A DNA stretch of 64,000 bases from Thinopyrum elongatum. Lineage: Eukaryota; Streptophyta; Magnoliopsida; Poales; Poaceae. Location: the NCBI GenBank assembly GCA_011799875.1, contig CM022301.1, positions 220,106,296 to 220,170,295 of the forward strand. The letters are read 5' to 3'. Below the pieces are notes generated by a model, which was not told the origin of the DNA, ran no database searches, and saw only the letters and a list, made by a program, of their open reading frames with translations. The position numbers and the translations under genes were made by a program. This document shows positions 1-12,600 of this stretch, piece by piece (position 1 is the stretch's first letter; each line of letters starts with the position of its first letter).

Positions 1-837
1 GTTAAGTACTAGCATTACTGGAAAAGTAAAAAAAAACTACTATAGTTGTAGTTCAAGAAAAATCGTCAGATTATTTGAAGAAAAAAAAGTTGTGGGCAAT
101 AAAGATTGTAGGCTGACGGCCAAGAAATGTGTAATTAGTGAACAAACATGTTCAGTACAATGTGTGCTACATAAATTTATATCCAAGAAAAAAGACAACA
201 CATGTTCACTAGTATCAGATGGCCAAAGATCCCAGGCTGACGATTAGATAAGGCTAGGTGTGCCACAGAAAATATATATCCAAGAAAAAGGACAAACATA
301 TTCACTAGAATGTGTGATCATCTAAAAATAAGTTTTGATGGGCGCATGCAAACAGGTTTGTGTTGTTCTTTTAAACAGGTTTGGAGCAGTTTTTGAGATA
401 GGATTGTATATACAATAGTGTTGCGTGAGTTTTGCTAAGCTTGCAGAGCATGTTGTAGTTGGAGAGCTGTTTCGATATATACACAGAAAAAAGCTCTTAA
501 CTGGTGGAGCAAACAACATATTATTGTTCTTGGTGAAATTAGACAAAGATAGTTTGTAGCAAATGATCTTACCAGGTTGTGAATTACTTCTTCCTGTGCA
601 AATTCTTGGATTGTGCCATGGATCAAAGAAATGAGTTCTTGATGGCCTGCAAGTGCACATGGTTGTTATAGCACTTTCAGGATAAGTAAAGTGCCTAACC
701 CACAGGGAGCTGATAGGATGGCACCACAAACCCCGCAACCATGCTGTGACTTAACACAATTACGTACGCACCCAAGCCAGAGTTTGGAAATAGCCTATTC
801 TAGAAGTTGCTAGGCAAACTAAATAAAAGGGTGTTTA
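1..837. other. Unrecognised AT-rich DNA with a decayed direct repeat
   Basis: No convincing gene is visible. An imperfect direct duplication is present: about 109-212 and about 233-308 share 'aggctgacg', then 'gtgtgc.aca', then 'tatccaagaaaaa.gacaa' and 'ttcactag'. The open frames here have no recognisable domain. The stretch is probably old transposon-derived DNA, but it cannot be classified from the sequence alone. Confidence 0.5.
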
Positions 838-1459
838 CTAAACTACTAACAAAGAGAGTAAAAATAGTAAATAAAAAGAGACTAAGTTAGTAGTGAAGGT
901 GCTTGAGTAGTAAAGTGTTCTCTGGGACTCCGAAGTCATTACCACAAATATGACGTGCACATCTAGTGCGGAGCAAACGCTCTCTATTGTATCCTCTATC
1001 CACTCTTCATACACATAAGTGGGCGGTCCCCGGTACAGTACTCGTTCTACTCGAGGTAGTCTTCGTGCCACGCACGCCACCATCATGGTCTCCCCCATAG
1101 GGTTAGGGTCACATGATAATTAAGGGTCACCCCATGGATGCGGCCAGATATGGGTTTACCTAAACTCCCCTATCAACTTTGCAAAGACTAAGTATTGAGG
1201 TTTTACTGTCACCTCGAATTCCCTCAACGCCCTACCCTATGCAGTGACAGTAGTTCCTCCATGGCCAATCATGACAAAAGTGCAAGCGAGGCCTCCTCTC
1301 AACACTCACGAGAATACTAACTTGAACATGAACAAGAACATATTGGATCGCTTGGAAAATAATCACACTAATCATAAATGAGTTCATCTGTAACCCTGAG
1401 GACAAATGCATCTACTCAAACATAAAGGTAAGGGTCAATTACAAGACGGCATAGAGCTG

Positions 1460-1540
1460 GTGAAGGGAGGAGGTGATGATGGTGATGATGATGGCGGTGG
1501 TGGTGCGGTGAAGATGGTGGTGATGGTGCCGGCATGGTGG
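1460..1540. repeat. Trinucleotide-rich GGT/GAT low-complexity tract
   Basis: The plus strand is a near-continuous run of gat, ggt and ggc triplets. This opens short frames on both strands (poly-Gly/Asp one way, poly-His/Pro the other). These frames are low complexity rather than genes. Confidence 0.7.
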
Positions 1541-3181
1541 AGAGGGCACCAGCCCGAAGGCCGGTGCTCGCATGGTGGAGCCTCCTCCTCTTCCTCTTGA
1601 TCTTGTCCCTTCCTCTATGGTGGTGGTGGAGCAGCAATGGAGATGGACTTTGATGTGTTCTTGATGAATGAGGATGGATGGCGGCGGCTAGGGTTGAGGG
1701 AGACATATCTAGAGAGCCTCCTAGCCACCTCTCTTGATGGGCTTCATCCAAGGGCTCACAATTAGCCTAATCCTCTCCCAATCTCTTATTTACGAGCCAA
1801 GGATCTTGTGGGATTGAATGGGGATGAAATCGGTGAAGAATCCCGTCTGGAATGGCAACTTTCTGAGGTGTGTGGATGTCAAACGACCTTGTGTTGATTT
1901 GTGTTGTCCTTCTCCAGTAAAACAACCATCTAATCTTCATACAAACTCACAATTTGACATTCTTGGGCTTGTTGGATTCATATGATTGATGCCGATCCAT
2001 TTTGGGTCTTAGATCTTGATTTGGAGCACTTTGCAAAAATGACTTTTTCTGACCTCCGAAATGGCCAAGTGTGCCCCTTGGGTGTCTCCGTATTGAGCCC
2101 CTCCTTGGTTCTTTCATCGTGCTTGGTCCTAGGTTGCTCCAAAACACTTGTAGACACAAGAAAACAAAGAAAACTAATAAAAACCAACTAAAACACTAAA
2201 TGTGCAATGCTCACAATGATAAGTGCAAATATCGGTAAACATGCATAATGGACAACTATTTGGTTCAATGGGACATGATATATAAACAGAACATGCAACA
2301 AATGAGCTCTAAAATGTGTAAAATATAGAGCCATCAACCTCCCCACACTTAAAGCTTTCTCTTCCTCGAGTAAGAAGGTTTACTACCAAAAGCTCAATGC
2401 TACCAACTTTAAAGCATACATTGAACCAAACCCCAAGAGTGATATCCATGTTCATCGTGGAAGCATGCAAAAGTTAACTACCAAGGGAGTAATACAAGAT
2501 ATCCTCTTAGTTCCATTGCCATGGAGGTCAAGAAAGAGGGAAATATTTTTGTGGATCCCAAATTCCCATTGCCATAGGTTTAGAGAGAAGGTCAATATTA
2601 TGTCAGGAACACAACAGTAACTATCATAGACAAAATAAATTTTGCATTAGCGATCGCTTAAAAAACACCAACCCGAGGCATACCAGGTACAATAGCAAGA
2701 TCGTCTATCTGTGTTATTCAACCGCTCAACTACATATGCAGCACAGAGTGCAAGTCTATGTCCCACACTTAAGGGAATGATAGAAAATGGTTGGGGTTTT
2801 GACAAGTCAAAAACAAAGAAATTCTTGCATCAACGCAGCTGACCATTAGGCAATGGAGAAGGCCCTATGATCGATGTCAATGCAAGGAGTAGTGATCGCC
2901 ATGCAACTAGGATGCACATAGAGCTATGAATATGTGAAATCTTTCCTACGGACCAAGTGGGGGTGCATCCAACTTGCTTGCTCATGAAGACCTCGAGCTT
3001 TTGAGGATGCTCGTCATTGGAATATACAAGCCAAGTTCTATAGCGTACGTTCCCCACTAGTATGAAACATGAATCTCTTGAAACTTTCTACTTTGCAATG
3101 CATGAAGCAGTGCTACTTTGAAGTACAAGTGTGGTAAAAGGATAGTAGCATGCCCCTTCTCTCCTTTTCTCTCATTTTTTT

Positions 3182-3335
3182 AGAACAGTCTCATGGACCT
3201 CATCCCCACTTTTTCGAGGACTCATAAGTCTCCCCCATTCTTTTCCTCTTTTTTATTAAGAACAATTTCATGGACCTCATCCTCACTTTTTTGAGGACTC
3301 ATAAGTCTCCACCATTTTTTATTCACCGGGGCATG
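3182..3335. repeat. 77 bp tandem duplication
   Basis: Two copies begin at 'agaaca' 3182 and 3259. They share 'tcatggacctcatcc', 'ttgaggactcataagtctcc' with one mismatch in the first copy, and the following T-rich spacer. The block lies in the untranslated-looking region upstream of the gypsy element. Confidence 0.75.
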
Positions 3336-4018
3336 CTCTAATAATGATGATCACCACACGTTTGTAATGACTCACTTCAACTGAATGATATCATAACTCA
3401 AAACTGCAAACATGAGAGAAACTCTATATGATGAATGCCTCTGGTAGTGTACTAGTATGTGCAATGATCCAGCGTAGCATAGACATCAAAAAATGGACAA
3501 GCCATGAAAATGTCGAGCTAGCCATACTATGATCATGCAAGGCAAATGAAAACAGGTCTCTAGTCATGTAATTATAATGATGGTAGTGCATGGTGATATG
3601 CTCGGAATGGCTATGAAAATGCCATGTAGGTAGGTATGGTGGCTATTTTGTGGAGATGGGGTGTCTTATGTGTAAAAGAACAAGAGAAAGTCCTCCCACA
3701 GGTTTGGATGTACCTACTAAGTTTGCTCCAAGTCCCAATGTGAGAGTGCGCAATGCACGATACAGTAGAGGCTAGCAATAAAAGATGAACATAAGTGCAA
3801 AAGGTTTCGAACTTGCCTTAGTCATAAAGAACTCAAACACTACACAACAGCGTCACGGCATCATATTGCATAAGACTCAAAAGCTAAGTACCCCGAGGGG
3901 ATAGTTTGGCGGAGATAACCCGTTGTGTGTCTCGGATCAACCAAAGATGTTGGGTTCATTAGCAAAAAGCCTCTATAATCATTAAATCACTAATCAAGCC
4001 ACGACTAGAGTACCTAAC

Positions 4019-4625
4019 TGATATAGACTCGACTAGATGGTGAGTTGTTTGTCGGCCCGATCTTTCACGTTACTAGCAGCAACAACAAGAAAATCCAGTC
4101 GAGCAAAGATACAAGATCATAATATCAAAAACTAGCGTCGAGTAGACGGAATCAACTCCACACGTAGCAGCAACAAAATCCTTCACGGATCATCAAAATC
4201 AAACACGATATTTGGTGTCCCCTGACATGGGACGTTTTTTGACTTTTATTCAACTCACGATCGACACAAAACTTCCCCTTACATCGGCCGTAGCCAGCCT
4301 TTTATATAGGCATCACACACCTGATCAACCGACCCACGAGCAAAGAAAAACTGGCACGGACTCTCTCTCCTAACTATAAACCGAACAGGACTCCTAGTAC
4401 TACTACGACACCTCTAAATCTCACGCCTAAGGAAAAGTTCCTTTACCTAATAACCAAGGATTTACTAATTAACTATCCAGCCACGCTGATCACTAGGATC
4501 CAAAACGAATTTTAACCATACCATATCACCTTGGATTTCTATCTAGGAATAGAACGGCTTCTGCACGTAAACAATTCCTCATGCGACCTGGACCGAAATA
4601 GGACCAACAACTATCTAGCTTGGCA
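4019..4625 (-). repeat. 3' LTR of the gypsy element
   Basis: The LTR begins 'tgatatagactcgactag' and ends 'agcttggca' on the plus strand, with TG...CA termini. It aligns over its whole length with 17195-17804 with scattered substitutions, for example ttgtttgtcgg against cattcgtcgg near the start. The gag-protease frame of the element ends at 4615, just inside this LTR. Confidence 0.88.
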
Positions 4626-5549
4626 TATGAAAATTAGGCTTGACTTCTTCAGGCTCTTGTTCTGGTGGCGGTATTTTAAGTGCCATTGTACCCATCATCA
4701 AAATATTAGAACTTGTAATTTGATCAGTTTTTGCTACTGCGCTGATGGGCACATCGTCCCCTCCTCCTTGAAACAAAACCGTCCTCGGTTTTGCAGGAAT
4801 TTTACTGACCTTCTTCTTCTTCAAGGAAATATTTGTATCCACCTTGATTTCTTTCACAAACATAGACCGGAACACACGTCGTCTTCCAACATCCCAAAAG
4901 GAGAAGTGTTGGACCTTCCCTCATGTGTGGCATGATGATCATATTGCCACGGCCTTCCCAATAACAAGTGGCATGCATCCATTGGAAAAACATCATAGAT
5001 AACCATGTCGATAAAGTTGCCAACCGAGAATTTACACGCACCTTATGACTAACTTTCAGTCTGCCCAATTGATATAACCATTCAACACAGTGAGGTTGTG
5101 GGTGCTTCCAAGTAGGTAATGCTAAAGCAACTACCAAGTCCTTGCTCATCGCGTTGGTGTAGCTTCCGCCATCTATGATCAACTTACAATTGGTGTTGTT
5201 GATTTTGCATTGAGTTTGAAAAAAAAATATTCCAACGCTGTCCCTTATCCTCAATGCGATCCTCTTGCACTCGTTACACCATCAATGACGAGTATGGTTC
5301 TGCAACTTCAAAACTCGTGGCCACCTTTTCAGCTTCTTCAGATTTTTCACTAGAAGTGTCAGAAACTGCCTCTTCATCACTACCGGATGTATATCCATCT
5401 TTTGTGAGCAATACTCTCTTCTCACATTAGGACATTCACGCTTCATATGTCCCCTTCCTCCACACTTGAAACACTCTATGTCACTAGAACGGTTGGTGGA
5501 CTACACACTTGTATCAGCTCTCGATGCTCCTAATTTTGGCACATCTTTG
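4615..5549 (-). pseudogene. Gypsy gag zinc knuckle and retropepsin-like region, frameshifted
   Basis: This is the second half of the gypsy coding region, reading towards lower coordinates from the CACTA insertion point. A CX2CX4HX4C zinc knuckle lies at 5473-5432 (CFKCGGRGHMKREC), after one in-frame TAG. A protease-like segment at 5254-5000 carries 'CKLIIDGGSYTNAMSKDL', where the usual D-T/S-G active-site triplet appears as DGGS. The frame then shifts near 5040, and a downstream segment (4875-4615) runs to a stop codon overlapping the LTR. Gag and protease would make and process the particle. The stop and the frameshifts make this copy non-functional. Confidence 0.8.
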
Positions 5550-6353
5550 CACTGGTACAACGAGGTGCTATACAAACGGGTTTTAACCCCTTCCTGCGAC
5601 GGCATTTTGAACCGTCGCCAAGTGAGTGTGTGCGATAGGGGGGTCCTTCCCACACGACCCAGAAACCGTCCGGGATAGGGAGCCATGATGCAGAGGCCTT
5701 ACCAAATGTAATCGTATGCGATGCAACACACACTAAATTCTTTCGCACGTGTGGGACCGGTGATTAAACGTTTCTAATGACGTAGTGAAACCAAATGGAG
5801 TGTCGTAATGAACCGTTTGGGAAACAGTATGTAAGGCACATGGACCAACATATGAACTGTAAGCGATATGTGCCCCATCGCACACGAGTTTTCTACGGAA
5901 CTCATCTGCCATGCAAGACTCCATCACACATGTTTTCCAACAATTACCGTGTGCGATAATGTTCTATCACAAATGGTTCAGGAGCCCCTTCGCGCACATA
6001 CAAGTGCTGCAGACTGTTTGTGATTTGTTGTGTATCACCGACTGTTGCGGTAAGAGTGACATGTGCTTTTCGTTTGGGATCCCACACGTTTCCTGAAAAA
6101 TTTACGACTAGGATTGTATTTTACATTAGGCACGGTTTACTCCAAACTCTCGTGTGCGGTAATGTGATATCACAAACGGTTTCGGAGCCCCTACGCACAC
6201 GTAGTAGTGCTGCAAATCGTTTGCGATCTACTGTGTATCACCGACGGTTCCGCTACGATTGACGTATGCTTTCCAATGTGGATCGCACACACTCATTTAG
6301 TTGAACCGTGTGCTGAGCAATTGCCAGGTTAAAGCAAAAATATCCCATTTGAA
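5550..6353. repeat. CACTA left subterminal repeats, including a 203 bp tandem duplication
   Basis: Copies begin at 'cgtgtgcgataatg' 5948 and 'cgtgtgcggtaatg' 6151. They share 'tatcacaaa.ggtt', 'gagcccc', 'agtgctgca' and 'gtgtatcaccgac'. Related short motifs such as 'aaccgttt' and 'gtgtgcgat' recur from 5620 onwards. In characterised CACTA elements such subterminal repeats bind transposase; that role here is inferred. Confidence 0.75.
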
Positions 6354-7471
6354 TCGGCATGCAAAAAGCAAATTCGCCACAATATGCAATTGAACAAATA
6401 GTGTCCACAGGAAGAACATTCATCAGATTTCGTAACAATTGCAATTGAACAAATGGTAGCTAAATTCCAATGATTTGTCGACATATATATGCATTACATA
6501 ATTAATCATAGTGTACGAAATACGAAGACCTCATCAGATGAAAAACAATGGATCCATGCGTATATGTTTAGCGACTAACTCTTACTCAATGTTTCAGGAG
6601 AAGGCATGTTGAAATCTTCATTATCACCAGTGGGATTGATGTAGTGATTCAGGAAGAAGTCGCTGATAAATCTCCGAACCATCAGCAATTCACCAGCGGG
6701 GAGCAGTTCAGGGGTCCTCGGTTCTAAGATGAGCAACAGTATTTTTAAGATTAGAATGTGCCATATGAGTGGAGTAGAAGATATTAATTAAGATAGACTT
6801 ATTGATATTAATTCGCGAGCATCTTCACAACTATCAACAGATTTGCAGATGGAGATCATGTATCTGCAAACATAGTATCCACAAAGGTTGGTCCCTGCTT
6901 GTTGCTGAGGACACTGAAATTTTTTGTACAAAATTAGTCATGTATTTGTCCTGTTGGGAACAACCTAACCGGTGTTAGATGTATTTTTTTCTTTGAACAT
7001 AAATAGAAATAGGTTTATTTAGAAGCTTGAACATTTGACTAGCGTAAGAAAATGTATTTGCAAACTATTGGATACATTTTCCGAAATAACGGATTTCGGT
7101 GTGTTACCGGAGAAACGATCTCGTGCTGCAAAGGTAGTTCCCTCTTGAAAAGTTCCCTGGTTTAGTTTTCCACAATGCAAGCACACTGCAAATGAAGATG
7201 AATTTTGACAACATCAATTATTTGAACCAGATATGAATGCAAATTAATTTCAACATCATAGAGTTCAATACCTATCCATGAATTGCTGAAGATGCGTCAG
7301 ATCCTGAGCGTTTGTTGACTCTCTGAGAGAATCCATGTAGTAAACTATGTTCTTGTTTGGAACAATGAATACCAATATCCAGTGATTGCTACATATTAAG
7401 AAAACCATAAACTTGTGCATTTGAGATATCGTTTGATATATATATATATATATATATAGTAGCAACTACAC
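6354..7471. other. CACTA internal AT-rich DNA without a gene
   Basis: No domain-bearing frame is seen. The only notable feature is a pure (TA)n tract at 7436-7458, just before the 0.5 kb repeat array. The short open frames are chance products of AT-rich sequence. Confidence 0.6.
7436..7458. repeat. (TA)n microsatellite
   Basis: An uninterrupted alternating AT run of about 23 bp lies immediately upstream of the first 0.5 kb repeat unit in the CACTA. Confidence 0.95.
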
Positions 7472-9200
7472 GTGGGTGTTAGCAAGATCATTTGTGTGTC
7501 GTTTTGCGAGTTTTCATTCATTGTCCGAGAAAAGGGAAAAAACTTCAAACAGTTCGGCCGTAGGGTGCGGCCAGAGGCGTAGGCCTTGTTGGTATTTTAA
7601 TTACAGGAAATGCATATAGAGTCCGGAAATAACGAAAAGCATTGTGTCACCGTGGCGTGCTCTCACGATCGCATGGAAAAAATTTGGTAAAGTTTGGCAC
7701 AAGTTTTGATGCTCGCACCTTCCATACCGGAGCATCTCACAAGAAGGATCATAGTTTCCAAAAGGAGACGCGGCACTTCAGACTCCAAATCGTCAGTGAC
7801 TACATCGTTCTGCCTTGAAAAAAAATCATGGTAAACAATCACGGATATACCTTTGGTTTGATTTTCTGGCCCATTTCAGGTCTCGTCTGCTATATTTAAG
7901 TCATTTTTTTGCACTTACCTTGCATTTAGTGCATATAAAGTCAAAACCCTACTACAACTACATGTGGGTGTTAGTTAGCAAAGAAGGTGTACAAATCATT
8001 TGTGCGTCGCTTTGCGAGTTTTCATCCGTTTGTCTGAGAAGCGGGGAGAAGTTTCAAACATTTCGGCTGCGAGGTGCAGCCACCAGCGTAGTCCTAGTTG
8101 GTATTTTAATTACAGGAAATTCAGATGCAGTCCGGACATCATCAAAATTGGTGTGTGCCCATGACGTGCTCTCACGACCCCATGAAAAAAATTTGGTAAA
8201 GTTTGGCACAAGTTTTGATGATCGCTCCTTCCAAACCTGAGCATCACACAAGAAGGATCATGGTTTCCAAAAGGAGACGCGGCACTTCGGACTCCAAATC
8301 GTCGGTAACTACATCGTTCCGCCTCGAAACAAAATTTCACGGTAAACAATCACGGATATACCCTTGGTTTGATTTTCTGGCCCATTTCAGGTCTCGTCTG
8401 CTATATTTAAGTCATTTTTTGCACTTACCTTGCATTTAGTGCACATAAAGTCAAAACCCTACTACAACTACATGTGGGTGTTAGTTAGACTAGTCACAAT
8501 GGGTAGTAACTTAGACTAGTAACATGCATATGTTACTAGTCTATGTTACTACCTCTATAGTGTGGAGTAACATATGTGTGGTGTCATGCAACACTTCATT
8601 TATTAGGTTGTAGACTCATCTTGTCTTGGTATGTGTGATGTTACAGTAACTAGCTATGTTACCACATGCCCCTATTTCCTCATTAACTACTCGCCACATC
8701 ATCTATTTTGCCTAGAGATGTGTGATGTTACCACCTATGTTACTCCCATAGTGGGTAGTCTTAGCAAAGAATGTGTACAAATCATTTGTGCGTCGCTTTG
8801 CGAGTTTTCATCCATTGTCCGAGAAGCGGGGAGAAGTTTCAAACATTTCGGCCGTGAGGTGCGGCCACTGACGTAAGCCTAGTTGGTATTTTAATTATAG
8901 GAAATCCAGATGGAGTCCGGACATCATAAAAATTGGTGTGTGCCCGTGCCGTGCTCTCACGACCCCGTGGAAATTTTTTGGTAAAGTTTGGCACAAGTTT
9001 TGATGATCGCTCCTTCCAAACCGGAGCATCTCACTAGAAGGATCGAGGTTTCCAAAAGGAGACGTGTCAATTCAAACTCCAGTGGTCGGTGACTTCATCG
9101 TTTGGCCTCATAAAGATTTCCATGGTACGCAATCACCATTATACCACGGGTTTGAATTTAATGTGCATTTTGTGCATATAAATAAAATTACAACCGGAAC
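7472..9200. repeat. Three ~0.5 kb tandem repeats inside the CACTA
   Basis: Units begin at 'gtgggtgttag' 7472, 7964 and 8474. Each unit runs through 'tcatttgtg.gtcg', 'gcgagttttcat', 'ggtattttaatta.aggaaat', 'ggtaaagtttggcacaag' and 'ccaaaaggagacg'. Periods are 492 and 510 bp. The third unit is interrupted by the MITE at 8488-8760. The array lies 3' of the transposase gene, between it and the left end of the element. No intact frame runs through it. Confidence 0.88.
8488..8760. mobile_element. Harbinger-like MITE, 273 bp, TSD TTA
   Basis: The inverted ends are 'gactagtcacaatgggtag' on the left and, reversed, 'gactacccactatgggagt' on the right. The 3 bp target duplication tta flanks it (8485-8487 and 8761-8763). 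The neighbouring repeat unit preserves the empty site, 'gtgttagttagcaaagaa' at about 7968-7985, so the insertion boundaries are direct. A TTA duplication and short non-coding length fit PIF/Harbinger (Tourist-like) MITEs. It has no coding capacity. Confidence 0.85.
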
Positions 9201-9333
9201 TGCATTTGCTGTCGAAAGGAATGAGGATTGTCGTTCGATCTGGGAGCATCCAACGGTGCAGACGTACGATCTGTGGGGTTTGGGTTCTGGCCAATCAGAA
9301 TGCACGACTCAGATCGCGCGCGCGGTTTGGTCA

Positions 9334-9363
9334 GCACACGGCTTTCATGAACGAACCGTGTGC
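9334..9363. repeat. Perfect 8 bp inverted repeat (gcacacgg/ccgtgtgc)
   Basis: Arms at 9334-9341 and 9356-9363 enclose a 14 nt loop. The arm matches the recurring cacacgg-type subterminal motif of this CACTA, but this copy sits near the 3' side of the transposase. It may be a stray transposase-binding motif; that is inference. Confidence 0.6.
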
Positions 9364-9440
9364 TATTTGCAAACCAGATTGCATATCTTCTGTTCATACA
9401 TACAGGAGTGAGATCAATTGAGTGTGCTACCTCTATGGTA

Positions 9441-9462
9441 TAATAATAATAATAATAAATAG
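9441..9462. repeat. (TAA)n microsatellite
   Basis: A short run of about seven taa/ata units lies between the repeat array and the 3' end of the transposase remnant. Confidence 0.85.
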
Positions 9463-9614
9463 TTCATATTCATTGCCTGAGCTGACAGCATATCAAGGTT
9501 AACATATTAACGGTTCTTACATCAATAGAAAACCGGGCATAACTCACAAATTCAGTACACGCGACAGTTCTAAATTGAATGAATTAAGTTGCAGGGTAGG
9601 CATAAAAACTAGTC

Positions 9615-12600
9615 TTACGGCTTAATTCCCATGTACATGTGGGAACTAGGATCATTACGTTGACCCTGAATGAACTTGGGTTTTCTGATGATTTTACGCT
9701 TCTCTGTTAGAGGGGTGCGTGATCCCTTGGCTGGCAACTCAGCAAATTCATCGTACTCGTCCTCATCGGCAACATCCTCGACACCCAGTACCCTCCTCTT
9801 CCCATGCATCACTACATGGCAGTTCTTATGCAAGGGGTCTTCTGCATAGAAAATCTGGGTAGCATCGCTGGCAAGAATGAACGGGTCCGCGTGATACGCC
9901 ATCGTTGTCATGTTAACACAGGTCTTCCTATAATCATCAACCTTTACCTGACTAAGAGGGATCCATGTGCACCTGAATAATGCCACCTTAACTTTCACAT
10001 AGTTAAGCTTCCAAATCTCTTTGATGGTTCCATAGTATACCCTTTTATCAGCTTCATCTACAGTCATGCATTCTATTCAAACAGAGCTATTCTGATATGA
10101 GGTCTTCTCATCACGTTCCTCAGTGTAGAACGTGTAGCCATATATGTCATATGCTTGGTACGTCAACACCGTAGGTGATGGATTTTGTGCCAACCACGTA
10201 GCAATGTCATCAATGGATCTTTGTGCCAAACGATTCTTCAGCCATTCGGCGTAGTTCTTAGTGTGCTCCTTCATCTCCGCATCTAATGGATACACCATTG
10301 GTTAGAAGCTTTGGCGTATCTCCGCCAAGTGTTCTTCGGCATAAGCGCTGAGAACTGGGCTGTTAAGCAGTACCGTCAAATGGGCTTTCTCTACCAATTC
10401 TCCAGGTGCAGCCTTTTGCGTGCTAGCAAGGACCAGCTTACCTTTCAGCCTTTCCTCGTGGCGAGAGAGGGGCAAACCTATAGGTCTTTGTTTCATGTAT
10501 TCGGTGCAAAACTCAACCACCTCCTCCGCGGCATAACCTTGTAGGATGCTTGACTCTGGATGGTTTTGGTTCCGACAATAGCGCTTCAGTATTCCCATGA
10601 ACCGCTCGAAGGGATACATGTTGCGAAGAAACACAGGACCACCGGGAGGATTTGTGTCAACATTACGTGGCAATCATGTGACTTCATGTATCCCAACTTC
10701 ATTTTACCTGAGGTCACATCCACGAGACTTCTGATGTTTGCGGAGTAGGAAGAGGGTGTCTTAACTGACAACAAATAGGTGAAGAACTATGTTGCTTCTT
10801 TTGTACTGAAATTTTAACTCTGGAGAGCATGGATGAATTTGTTATCATCTTCTGCTTCACTCTTGCGTTTTGATTGATCAGCAAGCATATCAAGCCGTGC
10901 ACCGTCACCATCCTTTGTTTTACCTTTAATCTTGAGCAGAGTACCAAGGATGCTTTCACATACGTTCTTCTCTATGTACATGACATCGATGCAGTGACGT
11001 ACACGTAGAATCTCCCAGTAAGGTAATTTCCAGAACACCGATTTCTTCTTAAACACTTGACCCTTGGGTGTTTGTTTCACCGCCAAAGCATGCTTCTTGC
11101 CAAGCACAACATTAATTTGTTTAGCCATGTTGTGGACCACCTCCTCAGCATAGGGTCTTGGGCCCACATCTACCTCTGCCGTACCATCAAATTCAGCTTT
11201 CATCTTTCGGTATGGGTGATTTCTCCGTAAGAACCTACGATGACGCAAATACACGATTTTGCGCAAGTTGGGAAGAAATCTGCTAGGTGTCCTATCCATG
11301 AATGTGACACACCCTACATCTCCCTTTGTTTTCTGCCCCGATGTGTTGCCTAATACCGGCATATCTTGAATGGTGTGTAGCAGCATCGCATGTAGATCGA
11401 AAATCTCCTTTTTGTAAGCATCATAACATTTTACAGCAGGCGCATCTACCCACACTGTCAGCAGTTCTTCTACCAGTAGCTGAAAGTAAATGTCGATGTC
11501 ATTTCCAGGTTGCTTCGGGCCTTGGATAATCATTGACATCATAATGTATTTTTTCTTTATACACAACCAAGGAGCTAGGTTATATATGCACAGAAGCACC
11601 GGCCATGTGCTGTGATTGGAGCTCATATCGCCAAAAGGACTCATCCCGTCAGTACACTCCCCGAGCCTTATACTTCTAGGATCCTTGGAAAAGTCTTCAA
11701 ACTTGTTGTCGATTAATTCCCACTGAGCCCCATCTTTCGGGTGCCTCATATATTTATCCACAGTTCGCTCATCATGATGCCTCTGCAACCTCTTTGCCTC
11801 TCTAGGGTTTGCAAACAAATGCCTCAACCTTGGAATTAAAGGCAAGTACCAAACAACCTTGAACGGGATTCCTGTCTTGATCTCGTCGTCCAATTTGTAC
11901 TTGTCCTTTGCTCTCCGGCGCTTGTATCGTGCATGCTTGCATGTGGGACATGCACGCAAATCTTTGTACTCACCACAGTACAATATACAATCATTCACAC
12001 AAGCGTGTATCTTCTATACTTCAAGTTCCAATGGGCAAACAATTTTCTTCGCTTTGTTCATGCTTGTGGGGAGCACATTATCTTCCGGAAGAATTTATTT
12101 GAAAAGACCTAACAACTCTGTGAAGCCCTTGTTTGATAGACCGTTTGCTGCTTTAAATCTGAGAAGCGCCAGGGTGGCACTCAACTTGGAATATTTCTTT
12201 TTGCAACCTGGATACAATTCTTTCTTGGAGTCCGCATCAATGGTTGGCAGATCCTTGTACCCAATCATATCCATTTTTGGGCCCTTGAAATCTGCAATCA
12301 TAGCAGCAAAATCTGGCATATCAAGATCGTCGTCGTCTGCGTCGCCGTCTTGGTTTTCCAGTGGGCGTTTCGGCTTTCCGGTGTTCCATTGGTAGCTTGA
12401 CGCCTCTACCCTGATGTTAGATTCAACATCCATGTGACACTGACCGGGGTTTGGCATCTCGCAGCCCTGGGTATATTCATCCATGACCTGCTCTTCACCA
12501 TGTCTGGTCCAACGTGTATATCCATCCATGAATCCCCGAGAGAGTAAGTGCCACTCGACATCTGCAACTACACGTGACTCTGTATTGGCACAATGAGTAC

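Larger units (their letters stand above)
838..4018. other. Probable retrotransposon-derived non-coding region
   Basis: There is no long open frame. The style, with phrases such as 'ctccccacacttaaagc' near 2340 and C/T-rich tandem blocks near 3180, resembles untranslated internal regions of Triticeae gypsy elements. This is an impression from general knowledge, not an identification. An 86-codon minus-strand frame at 838-1098 has no domain that I recognise. The gypsy LTR at 4019 interrupts this sequence abruptly. Confidence 0.35.

Noticed and set aside
838..1098. 86-codon minus frame MGETMMVACVARRL...
   Set aside because: No domain and it sits in decayed repeat DNA; kept only as part of the region description.
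1416..1751. 111-codon His/Pro-rich minus frame
   Set aside because: Product of a trinucleotide repeat tract; no start context or domain.
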